A stretch of 64,000 nt of DNA, from positions 563,223-627,222 of the forward strand of contig JAISVX010000003.1 of assembly GCA_031271345.1 (NCBI GenBank). The letters run 5' to 3'. Position numbers and translations under genes: made by a program. Every line of letters begins with the position of its first letter. The first letter of the stretch is position 1. The DNA comes from Lactobacillaceae bacterium (GTDB lineage: Bacteria; Pseudomonadota; Alphaproteobacteria; RF32; CAG-239). Below the pieces are notes generated by a model. That model did no database searches, was not told the DNA's origin, and worked only from the letters and a program-made list of their open reading frames with translations. Positions 25,784 through 33,553 of this stretch are shown piece after piece.

Positions 25784-28700
25784 ATGTCTGACAAAAAAAA
25801 TATAAAAATGATGGACGGCAACGAAGCTACAGCTTCTGTTGCACATCGCTTGAACGAAGTTATTGTAATCTACCCAATCACGCCTTCTTCTAATATGGGA
25901 GAGTGGGCTGACGCATGGAGTGCGGCGGAACAAAAGAACATTTGGGGAGAAGTTCCTCAGGTTCAGGAAATGCAGTCCGAAGGCGGCGCGGCAGGCGCTT
26001 GCCACGGTTCGATTCAAGCAGGTTCATTAACAACCACTTTCACAGCTTCTCAGGGCTTGTTATTGATGATTCCCAACATGTATAAAATAGCCGGCGAATT
26101 ATCTCCTTTTGTTATCCATGTTGCTGCGCGCTCGCTTTCTTACAGCGCTTTATCAATCTTTGGCGACCATTCGGACGTAATGTCTGCCCGTCAAACCGGT
26201 TTTGCAATGCTTTGTTCAAACTCCGTTCAAGAAGCAGGCGACTTTGCTGCAATCGCTCAGACTTCATCTTTACGCTCGCGCGTACCATTCTTACATTTCT
26301 TTGACGGCTTCAGAACATCTCATGAAATTAAGAAAATAAATCTCCTTACCGATGACGAATTAAAAGCGATGATGGAAGGCGTAAACCGCAATTTTGTCGC
26401 TCAAAGCGCGCTGCGTCCAGAAGCTCCTTTCATCCGCGGCACAGCTCAAAACCCGGACGTATATTTCCAAGGTCGCGAAGCATCAAACACTTATTACAAC
26501 AAGTGCGAAAGAATTGTCCAGGAAGAAATGGATAAAATGGCGAAAATCACCGGACGTAAATATAACGTTGTCGAATATATCGGCGCAAAAGACGCCGACA
26601 GCGTAATCGTCGCTATGGGTTCCGGCGCTGAAACAGTTGAAGAAACAGTTGAATACTTAAATAAAAACGGTTCAAAAGTCGGCTTGCTGAAAGTAAGGCT
26701 TTATCGCCCGTTCCCATCTGAAACATTTGTAAAATTAATGCCTGCAACTGTAAAACATGTTTCCGTATTAGACAGGACAAAAGAGTCCGGCTCTGTCGGC
26801 GAACCATTATACCTTGATGTGGTTACAACTCTGACTGAAGCATATAACAGCGGAAAAATCAAAACTCTTCCAACCATTGTCGGCGGACGCTACGGTTTGT
26901 CTTCAAAAGAATTTACTCCGGGAATAGTCAGAGCGGTTTATGACAATATAAAGGCAAAAGCGCCTGTAAACGGTTTTACTGTCGGTATTGAAGACGACGT
27001 AACCAATTTGTCATTAAAATATGACAACGCGACAATAGACACAGAAAACGCAGATGTCGTCCGTTCCGTATTCTATGGATTGGGCGCAGACGGCACGGTT
27101 GGCGCAAACAAAAACTCAATTAAAATTATTGCGGAAGACGCTGGAAAATATGGTCAGGGATACTTCGTATACGACTCAAAAAAATCTGGCGCAATGACAA
27201 CTTCACACCTGAGGTTTTCTGACAAACCAATTCGTCAGGCATATTTAATTGACAAAGCGGACTTTGTTGCCTGCCACCAATTTTCGTTTATGGCAAAAAT
27301 CGATGTTTTGAAAATTGCCAAAGTTGGCGCAACTTTCTTATTAAACGCTCCTTATGAAGGCAATGAAGTATGGAACCATCTGCCAAACGAAGTTCAAAGA
27401 GAAATTATCAAGAAAAAGCTCAACTTTTATACAATTAATGCTGTCGATGTTGCAAGAAAAACCGGCATGGGCATGCGTATTAATACAATTATGCAGACAT
27501 GTTTCTTTGCAATTTCAAACGTTATTCCTAAAGCTGAAGCTATCAAAGCTATTAAGGACGCCATTAAGAAAACTTACGGCAAAAAAGGTCAAAGCATTGT
27601 TGAACAAAACTTTGCCGCTGTTGACGAAACTCTTAAACACCTTCATAAAGTTGAAATCCCTGCGGAAGCAACATCTAAAACCTGCTGCTTGGCGCCGGTT
27701 CCTCCTCACTCTCCAAAATTTATTCAGGATGTGACTGGAGAAATAATTGCCGGCCGCGGCGACGCTCTTCCCGTAAGCGCTTTCGGAACTACGGTAGACG
27801 GAACATGGCCAAGCGCTACAACCCAATATGAAAAACGCAGAATTGCGACCGAAATCCCCGAATGGGACCCAGTTTCATGTATCCAATGCGGCAAATGTTC
27901 TTTGGTATGTCCTCATGCCGTTATTCGTATGAAAATTGCAAATAAAGCGGAACTTGCGGAAGCTCCAAAATCATTCCGTTCCACATTATACAAAGGCAAA
28001 GAATTTGAAGGAAAAGAATTTATCCTGCAAATTTCTCCCGAAGACTGTACCGGCTGCGGAATGTGCGTAAGCGCATGCCCTGCAAAGAGCAAAGAAAATC
28101 CTGAATTAAAAGCAATTAATCTTAAACATGCCGAAGATAATATGGATGCGGAAATCAAAAACTGGAAATTCTTTGAAAAACTCCCTTATGTTAAGAGAAC
28201 AGAAGTTGCCAAAAACCTTCCAAAAACCACTCAGTTAATCCAGCCGTTGTTTGAGTTCTCAGGAGCTTGCGCAGGCTGCGGCGAAACTCCATATTTGAAG
28301 CTGTTGACACAATTGTTTGGAGACAGAATGGTTGTTGCAAACGCGACCGGATGTTCGTCAATCTATAGCGCAAACCTGCCGACAACTCCTTACTCCAAAG
28401 ATGAAAAAGGTCATGGACCAGCTTGGGCAAACTCATTGTTTGAAGACAATGCCGAGTTTGGTTTAGGCATGAGATTTTCTATCGACCAGCAGGAAAAATC
28501 CGCTTATGACCTGCTTGAAAAGCTAGGAGAAAAAGTCGGCGCCGAACTTGCCGGAGAGATTATGAAAGCTCCACAAACTAATGACGCGGAAATTGACGCT
28601 CAGAGAAGCAGGGTTAAGACTCTAAAAGAAAAATTGTCTAAGCTCAAAGGAAACGATATTGACCAGCTTTCAGCCATCGCTGATTATCTTGTTAAAAAAT

Positions 28701-29359
28701 CGGTATGGATTATCGGCGGCGACGGCTGGGCTTATGATATTGGCTTCGGAGGTCTCGACCATGCCATCGCAAGCGGAAGAAACATCAACATACTTGTTAT
28801 GGACACCGGCGTATATTCCAACACCGGCGGTCAACAGTCAAAAGCTACTCCTATGGGCGCTTCTGCAAAATTTGCAATCTCCGGCAAAGAATTGCCGAAG
28901 AAGGATTTAGGTTTGATTGCAATGAGCTATGGCAATGTTTATGTAGCACAGATTGCATTTGGCGCAAACGATTTGCAGACAATTAAAGCTCTTAACGAAG
29001 CCGAAGCTTTTAATGGTCCGTCAATTGTAATTGCATATTCTCACTGTATCGCGCATGGCTTTGAGTTAATCCATGGTCTAACTCACCAAAAGCTTGCCGT
29101 TGACAGCGGAGCATGGCCGTTATACAGACATAATCCAGAAAATACCGAACAAGGAAAACCGGCTTTGATGTTAGATTCAAAAGCTCCATCTGTTCCGCTT
29201 TCTGATTATATGGATTTAGAAACCAGATTCCAAATGGTCAAAAAACAAAATCCAGAACATTATCAAAACCTGGTAAACAAAGCTCAGGCGGGCGTTAAAA
29301 CTAAACGCTCTTATTTGGAACACTTAGCGAATTATGCTCCCAAAGACAGCGAAGCATAA
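25784..29359 (+). CDS. nifJ: Pyruvate:ferredoxin/flavodoxin oxidoreductase
   Basis: A 1191-residue single-chain PFOR that converts pyruvate and CoA to acetyl-CoA, CO2 and reduced ferredoxin or flavodoxin. Domain order is complete: the pyruvate-binding domain with VIYPITPSSNMGEW at the N-terminus, the gamma domain, and two 4Fe-4S motifs, CIQCGKCSLVCPHAV (about 700) and CTGCGMCVSACP (about 754). The TPP domain follows, with CAGCGETPY and GGDGWAYDIGFGGLDHA. The enzyme is oxygen sensitive and points to fermentative metabolism. AAGAGG precedes the ATG. It is a stand-alone gene ending in a strong terminator. Confidence 0.95.
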   Translation: MSDKKNIKMMDGNEATASVAHRLNEVIVIYPITPSSNMGEWADAWSAAEQKNIWGEVPQVQEMQSEGGAAGACHGSIQAGSLTTTFTASQGLLLMIPNMYKIAGELSPFVIHVAARSLSYSALSIFGDHSDVMSARQTGFAMLCSNSVQEAGDFAAIAQTSSLRSRVPFLHFFDGFRTSHEIKKINLLTDDELKAMMEGVNRNFVAQSALRPEAPFIRGTAQNPDVYFQGREASNTYYNKCERIVQEEMDKMAKITGRKYNVVEYIGAKDADSVIVAMGSGAETVEETVEYLNKNGSKVGLLKVRLYRPFPSETFVKLMPATVKHVSVLDRTKESGSVGEPLYLDVVTTLTEAYNSGKIKTLPTIVGGRYGLSSKEFTPGIVRAVYDNIKAKAPVNGFTVGIEDDVTNLSLKYDNATIDTENADVVRSVFYGLGADGTVGANKNSIKIIAEDAGKYGQGYFVYDSKKSGAMTTSHLRFSDKPIRQAYLIDKADFVACHQFSFMAKIDVLKIAKVGATFLLNAPYEGNEVWNHLPNEVQREIIKKKLNFYTINAVDVARKTGMGMRINTIMQTCFFAISNVIPKAEAIKAIKDAIKKTYGKKGQSIVEQNFAAVDETLKHLHKVEIPAEATSKTCCLAPVPPHSPKFIQDVTGEIIAGRGDALPVSAFGTTVDGTWPSATTQYEKRRIATEIPEWDPVSCIQCGKCSLVCPHAVIRMKIANKAELAEAPKSFRSTLYKGKEFEGKEFILQISPEDCTGCGMCVSACPAKSKENPELKAINLKHAEDNMDAEIKNWKFFEKLPYVKRTEVAKNLPKTTQLIQPLFEFSGACAGCGETPYLKLLTQLFGDRMVVANATGCSSIYSANLPTTPYSKDEKGHGPAWANSLFEDNAEFGLGMRFSIDQQEKSAYDLLEKLGEKVGAELAGEIMKAPQTNDAEIDAQRSRVKTLKEKLSKLKGNDIDQLSAIADYLVKKSVWIIGGDGWAYDIGFGGLDHAIASGRNINILVMDTGVYSNTGGQQSKATPMGASAKFAISGKELPKKDLGLIAMSYGNVYVAQIAFGANDLQTIKALNEAEAFNGPSIVIAYSHCIAHGFELIHGLTHQKLAVDSGAWPLYRHNPENTEQGKPALMLDSKAPSVPLSDYMDLETRFQMVKKQNPEHYQNLVNKAQAGVKTKRSYLEHLANYAPKDSEA

Positions 29360-29372
29360 ATAAAACCAACTT

Positions 29373-29402
29373 AAAGCCCTGCTTAGAAAAGCAGGGCTTT
29401 TT
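29373..29402 (+). terminator. Rho-independent terminator of nifJ
   Basis: A perfect 12-bp stem (29373-29384 with 29389-29400, loop AGAA). A T run ends the plus strand, and an A-rich start allows use by the convergent gene at 29417 as well. Confidence 0.92.
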
Positions 29403-29416
29403 ACATTCTCTAATCA

Positions 29417-31054
29417 TTACTTAATCTGCTTATAGTAGTTTTCAGGTTTTGCATAGTATCCAAATAAAGAGGTTTTTATCTGTTCTTCATTATTATCTTT
29501 AAGCTCGTTAAACGCTTGTGTTGTCTTATCTCCAATATCATTATCGACCTTTAATGGCGTAAAACCGGCAGTGCTTTCTCCTATTTTATTCAAGCTTGTT
29601 TGCAAAAACTCCCCGCCTTTATCTTTATCCAGTCCCCATACGTTTTTTTGCAAATCGGTCTTCTCAACAGGTTTGCCATGATTATCTTCCAGCAAACCGC
29701 TAAACGCCCCCATATTAGCTTTCTGGTTTATCTCGCTAACGCCATATAAAGACGCTGCTTGTTTTATCCTGCTTGTGGTTTTTGGTCCTATCACATTATC
29801 TTCTTTAAGCTTAGGCTCAAGACCAAACATATTTAACCCTTTTTGCATTGACCTCACTCCAACTTCATTCATCTTTTCGGCAGCCTTTTGAAAAACGCCA
29901 GATTTTACCATATCGTCCTTACTTTTCAATTCGCTTGGCTTCAGCAATGTATCTTTTACAGTGTCTTGGCTTATAACCCTGCCGGTCGCGTCATGCTTGA
30001 GAGTATCTTTGCCATAATTTTTCTGATACCAAGAATAAACCTTATCATCTAATTTATTCTTTAAATCTTTATCATTGACATTGAACAATGCTTTTTGCGC
30101 TTCTTTAACTTCTGCCGCAGAAATATCTTTCAGGTCTTTGTATAAAATATCTTCCGTACGATTATCATACTTTTGCAGCTCTTGAAAAAAGTTGTTCTTT
30201 TTAGACTCAATCGGAGTTTGTTTAATGATTTCCGCTTTTTTTCGCTGCATTAACAAACTTTCCTCAGGGTCTGGCAAAATAGGCTTTACATCTGGCAGCA
30301 ACGTTTGCTCCTTGCTTAAATTTTTCACTCCTTGCTTATGATTATTGTTATACTCAATCAACTCTTCAGCCGTTAAGCCATATTTTTCGGCAACGCCAAC
30401 CATGTCTTCGCCGCCTTTGGCTCTATATCTTCGGTCAGCAAGAATGCTCTTTTCATAGCTGCGAAGTTTATCCTTATTAGCTATTATCTCATTGCGAAAA
30501 TCATCAATTGACATTTCTTTGCCCTGAGCTTCATAATTATCATAAAGTGCCATACCAATTTTAACCATGGGATCATCCTTTTTATCTTCTTTATCAGCTT
30601 TAAAAGATTGCCAAATATCATCTATTTTCGCTCCATACTCAATATCCCAATCATGGAATCCTGCCTTTTTCAATAAATATCCGTAGGAAATATTTCCCCA
30701 TACATCATGATCAAGAATTTGTTTATCATCGCCTGACATAGAAGTGCCAAAAACAGCGGCGGGCTTGCCTAAAGTATTCTTTTCTTCCTTATGATAAAAC
30801 TGATCAACAATCTTTTTTGCAGGAACTTTATGATCCCTCTTTCCATCTTTGAAATCATTGTAGATTTTAGGATATGCCCCTGCCCTTTTTAATCCTTCAT
30901 ATAGTAATATCTTATAAGGGTTTATGCTGTTGCTTTTACTTGTATATATATTTTTTATCTGCTCAAAATCTCTGTCATTATCAAGATTTTTAATGTCATT
31001 ATACACAAGTTTCAACATTTCCTCAAATGCGTCATATTCTTTATTATTAGTCAT
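29417..31054 (-). CDS. Type-44 toxin-like protein with LysM-like and PG-binding-like regions
   Basis: A 545-residue protein without a signal peptide. Residues 90-190 match the layout of the polymorphic toxin type 44 domain: DHDVWGNISYGYLLKKAGF (115-133), then DDPMVKIGMALYDNY and MSIDDFRNEI. Residues 205-250 look like a degenerate LysM (MVGVAEKYGLTAEELIEYN). Two C-terminal segments (about 405-450 and 480-520) look like PG_binding repeats, with the D-N-x-IG-x-KT signature in each. It could be a lysin-like or antibacterial effector; the family likeness is from memory. The start has AGAAAGGA and lies in the 133-bp repeat. Upstream is a copy of the prophage late promoter-terminator. Confidence 0.55.
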   Translation of the reverse strand: MTNNKEYDAFEEMLKLVYNDIKNLDNDRDFEQIKNIYTSKSNSINPYKILLYEGLKRAGAYPKIYNDFKDGKRDHKVPAKKIVDQFYHKEEKNTLGKPAAVFGTSMSGDDKQILDHDVWGNISYGYLLKKAGFHDWDIEYGAKIDDIWQSFKADKEDKKDDPMVKIGMALYDNYEAQGKEMSIDDFRNEIIANKDKLRSYEKSILADRRYRAKGGEDMVGVAEKYGLTAEELIEYNNNHKQGVKNLSKEQTLLPDVKPILPDPEESLLMQRKKAEIIKQTPIESKKNNFFQELQKYDNRTEDILYKDLKDISAAEVKEAQKALFNVNDKDLKNKLDDKVYSWYQKNYGKDTLKHDATGRVISQDTVKDTLLKPSELKSKDDMVKSGVFQKAAEKMNEVGVRSMQKGLNMFGLEPKLKEDNVIGPKTTSRIKQAASLYGVSEINQKANMGAFSGLLEDNHGKPVEKTDLQKNVWGLDKDKGGEFLQTSLNKIGESTAGFTPLKVDNDIGDKTTQAFNELKDNNEEQIKTSLFGYYAKPENYYKQIK

Positions 31055-31183
31055 ATTTTTTCCTTTCTATTAAATTTAAAAATAAAAAAACTCAAGGTTA
31101 AGCCTTGAATTTTTTGTTCTTGATTTGTTCTTTTTTCTTGATATTATATTTTTTTAATATAATATAAAATCATGACAGAACAT
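31051..31183. repeat. 133-bp direct repeat, copy 1
   Basis: Identical to 31667-31799 at 127 of 133 positions with no gap. It contains the start codon and ribosome site of the minus-strand 545-residue gene at one end and the first four codons (MTEH) of the plus-strand membrane gene at the other. It is therefore a complete divergent control region. Inside is a hairpin TCAAGG/CCTTGA (31092-31108) with T runs on both strands, so it can terminate in either direction. Confidence 0.95.
31120..31147 (+). promoter_or_regulatory. Promoter of the AT-rich membrane gene
   Basis: TTGATT (31120-31125), a 16-base spacer and TATTAT (31142-31147), 24 bases before the ATG at 31172. No Shine-Dalgarno sequence is visible before that ATG. 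The same boxes are kept in repeat copy 2. Confidence 0.5.
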
Positions 31184-31642
31184 AAAATTGAAAATAATTG
31201 GTATAATAATATCGCCCACCTGCTCTTACAATTCTCTGTAAGCTGGATTTTTGTTGGTTATATTAGAATTCATATTCTAAATATCCCATACACTATTTAT
31301 AACGACCATTCATACAATTTTATTGCAAGTTTTATTTGCACCGCTTTGCTTTATTTTTTTGTATATAAAAGATATTTAGTAAAAATTAGTTTAGATATAC
31401 TATTTCTAGGAATTTTCATTAGTATTCTTAGTGGAAAATCATACTTTATGTATTCTATTAATGTTTTTGAACATTTTGGTATTAATATGGATTATTATAA
31501 CGAGAAACTCTTTTCACCATATACATATATATCGAAAACTCTACCTATGGCTGCATATTTATTATCTTTTATTAATAAAAAAGCTTTTATAATATTTATG
31601 ACAATAAACTTTGTTGTAGAAATATCCTATTTTTACATATAA
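31172..31642 (+). CDS. AT-rich multi-pass membrane protein, possible immunity protein
   Basis: A 156-residue protein with about four hydrophobic segments (roughly residues 14-34, 47-65, 70-88 and 124-155) and many Tyr, Phe, Ile and Asn residues. No family is recognised. The base composition is clearly poorer in G and C than the neighbours, a sign of recent acquisition. It is transcribed divergently from the toxin-like gene and enclosed by two copies of the shared control region. An immunity or holin-like role is a guess from that pairing; immunity genes normally follow their toxin on the same strand. Confidence 0.5.
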   Translation: MTEHKIENNWYNNIAHLLLQFSVSWIFVGYIRIHILNIPYTIYNDHSYNFIASFICTALLYFFVYKRYLVKISLDILFLGIFISILSGKSYFMYSINVFEHFGINMDYYNEKLFSPYTYISKTLPMAAYLLSFINKKAFIIFMTINFVVEISYFYI

Positions 31643-31666
31643 AAAACAAAACTCTAATCTCATTCT

Positions 31667-31799
31667 TCATATTTTTTCCTTTCTATTAAATTTAAAAACA
31701 AAAAAACTCAAGGTTAAGCCTTGAATTTTTTGCTCTTGATTTGTTCTTTTTTCTTTATATTATATTTTTTTAATATAACATCAAATCATGACAGAGCAT
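31667..31799. repeat. 133-bp direct repeat, copy 2
   Basis: The second copy of the divergent control region, six substitutions from copy 1. It keeps the promoter boxes, the bidirectional hairpin and both start codons. However, the plus-strand reading frame stops after MTEH (31788-31802) and the minus-strand frame gives only 24 codons. It looks like the scar of a tandem duplication from which the second gene pair was lost. Confidence 0.93.
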
Positions 31800-31800
31800 T

Positions 31801-31897
31801 AATAAAAAAACAAAAAAGAGCTTAAGGATTTTTAAGCTCTGGACACACTTGTTCTAAGTAACTCAATTTATGTAACATAAATAAAGCAAATTGTCAA
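31801..31897 (-). promoter_or_regulatory. Promoter running into a terminator (element B), related to prophage element A
   Basis: On the minus strand TTGACA (31897-31892), a 17-base spacer and TACATA (31874-31869) are followed by GTTACT (31862-31857), GTGTCC (31846-31841) and a perfect 8-bp hairpin (31818-31825/31832-31839) with a T6 run. The order and spacings match element A at 5401-5492: 16 bases between the two conserved blocks in both, and 35 versus 36 bases from GTTACT to the -35 box. It would make a short RNA or, with antitermination, transcribe towards the toxin-like gene through the two repeat copies. Confidence 0.6.
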
Positions 31898-31911
31898 GGA
31901 TTTTGTTCCTA

Positions 31912-32469
31912 TTATTTTGTTTTAAACTGACAGCCGGCAATATGGTCATCAATTATCCCGACAGCCTGCAGAAACGAATATATAATTGTTGTGCCGACAA
32001 AGCTAAAACCGCGCTTCTTTAAATCTTTGCTGATTTTATCTGAAAGCTCCGTTTTTGCCGGAACATCATATATGCTCTTCCAGTTGTTCACTATCTGCTT
32101 ATTCCCGACAAAGCCCCAAATATATTTGTCAAAAGACCCGAATTCTTTCTGAATGTCTATAAATGCAATCGCATTTTTTCTTACCGTAAAAATCTTCAGA
32201 CGGTTTCTTATTATCCCCGAATCCTGCATTAATGATTCCAGTTTCTCATCAGAATACCCTGCAATTTTTTTATAATCAAAATTATCAAAAGCCTTCTTAA
32301 AATTATCCCGTTTGTTTAAAATTGTACTCCAGCTCAGTCCCGCCTGAAACCCTTCAAGAATAAGCATTTCAAAAAGATATTTGTCATCATGGTCGGGCTT
32401 GCCCCACTCGTTGTCATGATACTTAATGTCCGCTTCGCTCTTTGCCCATTCACATCTTTTAATATTCAT
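31912..32469 (-). CDS. tag: DNA-3-methyladenine glycosylase I
   Basis: A 185-residue TagA-type glycosylase that removes 3-methyladenine from alkylated DNA. The family N-terminus RCEWAKSEADIKYHDNEWG is followed by FEMLILEGFQAGLSWSTIL, with the base-pocket glutamate, and ends in KRGFSFVGTTIIYSFLQAVGIIDDH. The zinc-site Cys and His residues are at the N-terminal RCEW and the C-terminal H and C (DHIAGC). The start is the ATG at 32469, with GGAGAA upstream. A longer in-frame ORF from 32514 begins with unrelated residues and is not favoured. Confidence 0.92.
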   Translation of the reverse strand: MNIKRCEWAKSEADIKYHDNEWGKPDHDDKYLFEMLILEGFQAGLSWSTILNKRDNFKKAFDNFDYKKIAGYSDEKLESLMQDSGIIRNRLKIFTVRKNAIAFIDIQKEFGSFDKYIWGFVGNKQIVNNWKSIYDVPAKTELSDKISKDLKKRGFSFVGTTIIYSFLQAVGIIDDHIAGCQFKTK

Positions 32470-32557
32470 CAAAATTCTCCAGATTGTAATAAGATTTAAC
32501 TTGACGATTAGCATAGGTAATACTAAAAATCAATGAAGTTACAATAATAAGGGTATA

Positions 32558-33517
32558 ATGATGGAAAATTTATCATACTATTTGTCACACTTATCAAATG
32601 AGTGGATGTGGACAATTTTTGGGTTTATCGTTTTATTTTTGCTTTTTATAGATTTATTCGTATTTAACCGCAAAAATGAAGTCCCAAAATTCGCTCATAC
32701 TTTTTGGATTTGCGTGTTCTATATTGCCGCCGCACTATTGTTTGGCGTTTTTGTCTGGTATGAAAAAGGCGCGGATTTGGGAATGAAATATTTCACAGGG
32801 TTTCTGGTCGAAAAAAGCTTGTCTATGGACAACATATTCGTTATGTCATTAATTTTTACGGGTTTGCGCGTGCCAAGACAATATCAGCACAGGGTTTTGT
32901 TCTGGGGCATTTTGGGCGCAATCATCATGAGAGCCATATTAATCCTTGTCGGCGAAGCGCTAATCAGCAACTTCGAGTGGGTGCTATACGTCTTCTCATT
33001 CTTCTTAATATATACCGGCATTAAGATGTTCAAACACGACGACGCGGAAGAAACCTCAATCGAAAACAGCAAAATATACAATATAATGTCAAAGATTTTC
33101 CATGTTACACACGAGATTCACGGCGATAAATTCTTTGTAAGAAAAAACAACGGCAAATTGTTCATGACACCGCTGCTCTTCGCTCTGCTCCTTATTGAAA
33201 CTATGGACGTCATCTTCGCGCTGGACAGCATACCTGCGATTTTCTTGATTACGACGGACCTGTTTGTTGTATATACTAGCAACATTTTTGCCATTCTCGG
33301 TTTAAGAGCATTATACTTTCTGCTGGAAGCGGCTGTTCATAAATTCAAGTATTTAAAGCCTGCGTTAGCGATAATTTTAATATTTATCGGTATCAAGATA
33401 TTCCTTCCGCATATAGGAATAAAAATTGAATCATGGCATTCGCTGACAATAACATTCGGATTGCTCTTCGGAGGCATACTTGTTTCGTTAATAAAAGACA
33501 GAAAACAAAAAGCATAA
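32558..33517 (+). CDS. TerC-family membrane protein
   Basis: A 319-residue integral membrane protein with about nine hydrophobic segments. The hallmark motifs are LVEKSLSMDNIFVMSLIF (about residues 87-104) and LLIETMDVIFALDSIPAIF (about 220-238), whose acidic residues in the membrane are conserved. TerC/Alx proteins export manganese and are linked to metal or alkaline stress. The first codons are ATGATGGAA. Only about 40 bases lie upstream, so no yybP-ykoY manganese riboswitch fits there. A bidirectional terminator follows. Confidence 0.85.
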   Translation: MMENLSYYLSHLSNEWMWTIFGFIVLFLLFIDLFVFNRKNEVPKFAHTFWICVFYIAAALLFGVFVWYEKGADLGMKYFTGFLVEKSLSMDNIFVMSLIFTGLRVPRQYQHRVLFWGILGAIIMRAILILVGEALISNFEWVLYVFSFFLIYTGIKMFKHDDAEETSIENSKIYNIMSKIFHVTHEIHGDKFFVRKNNGKLFMTPLLFALLLIETMDVIFALDSIPAIFLITTDLFVVYTSNIFAILGLRALYFLLEAAVHKFKYLKPALAIILIFIGIKIFLPHIGIKIESWHSLTITFGLLFGGILVSLIKDRKQKA

Positions 33518-33522
33518 GACAT

Positions 33523-33552
33523 AAAAAAGCCTCTCGATTGAGAGGCTTTTTT
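33523..33552. terminator. Bidirectional terminator
   Basis: A perfect 13-bp stem (33523-33535 with 33540-33552, loop GATT) with A6 and T6 at the ends. It serves the terC-like gene and the convergent transporter. Confidence 0.92.
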
Positions 33553-33553
33553 C

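Noticed and set aside
31667-31802. Small genes from repeat copy 2 (MTEH peptide, or a 24-codon minus-strand frame)
   Set aside because: Both begin at copied start codons and run into stops or into the coding region of the membrane gene; they are relics of duplication rather than genes.
32515-32557. Manganese riboswitch before the TerC-family gene
   Set aside because: Only about 43 bases separate it from the divergent tag region and no yybP-ykoY-like structure can be formed.
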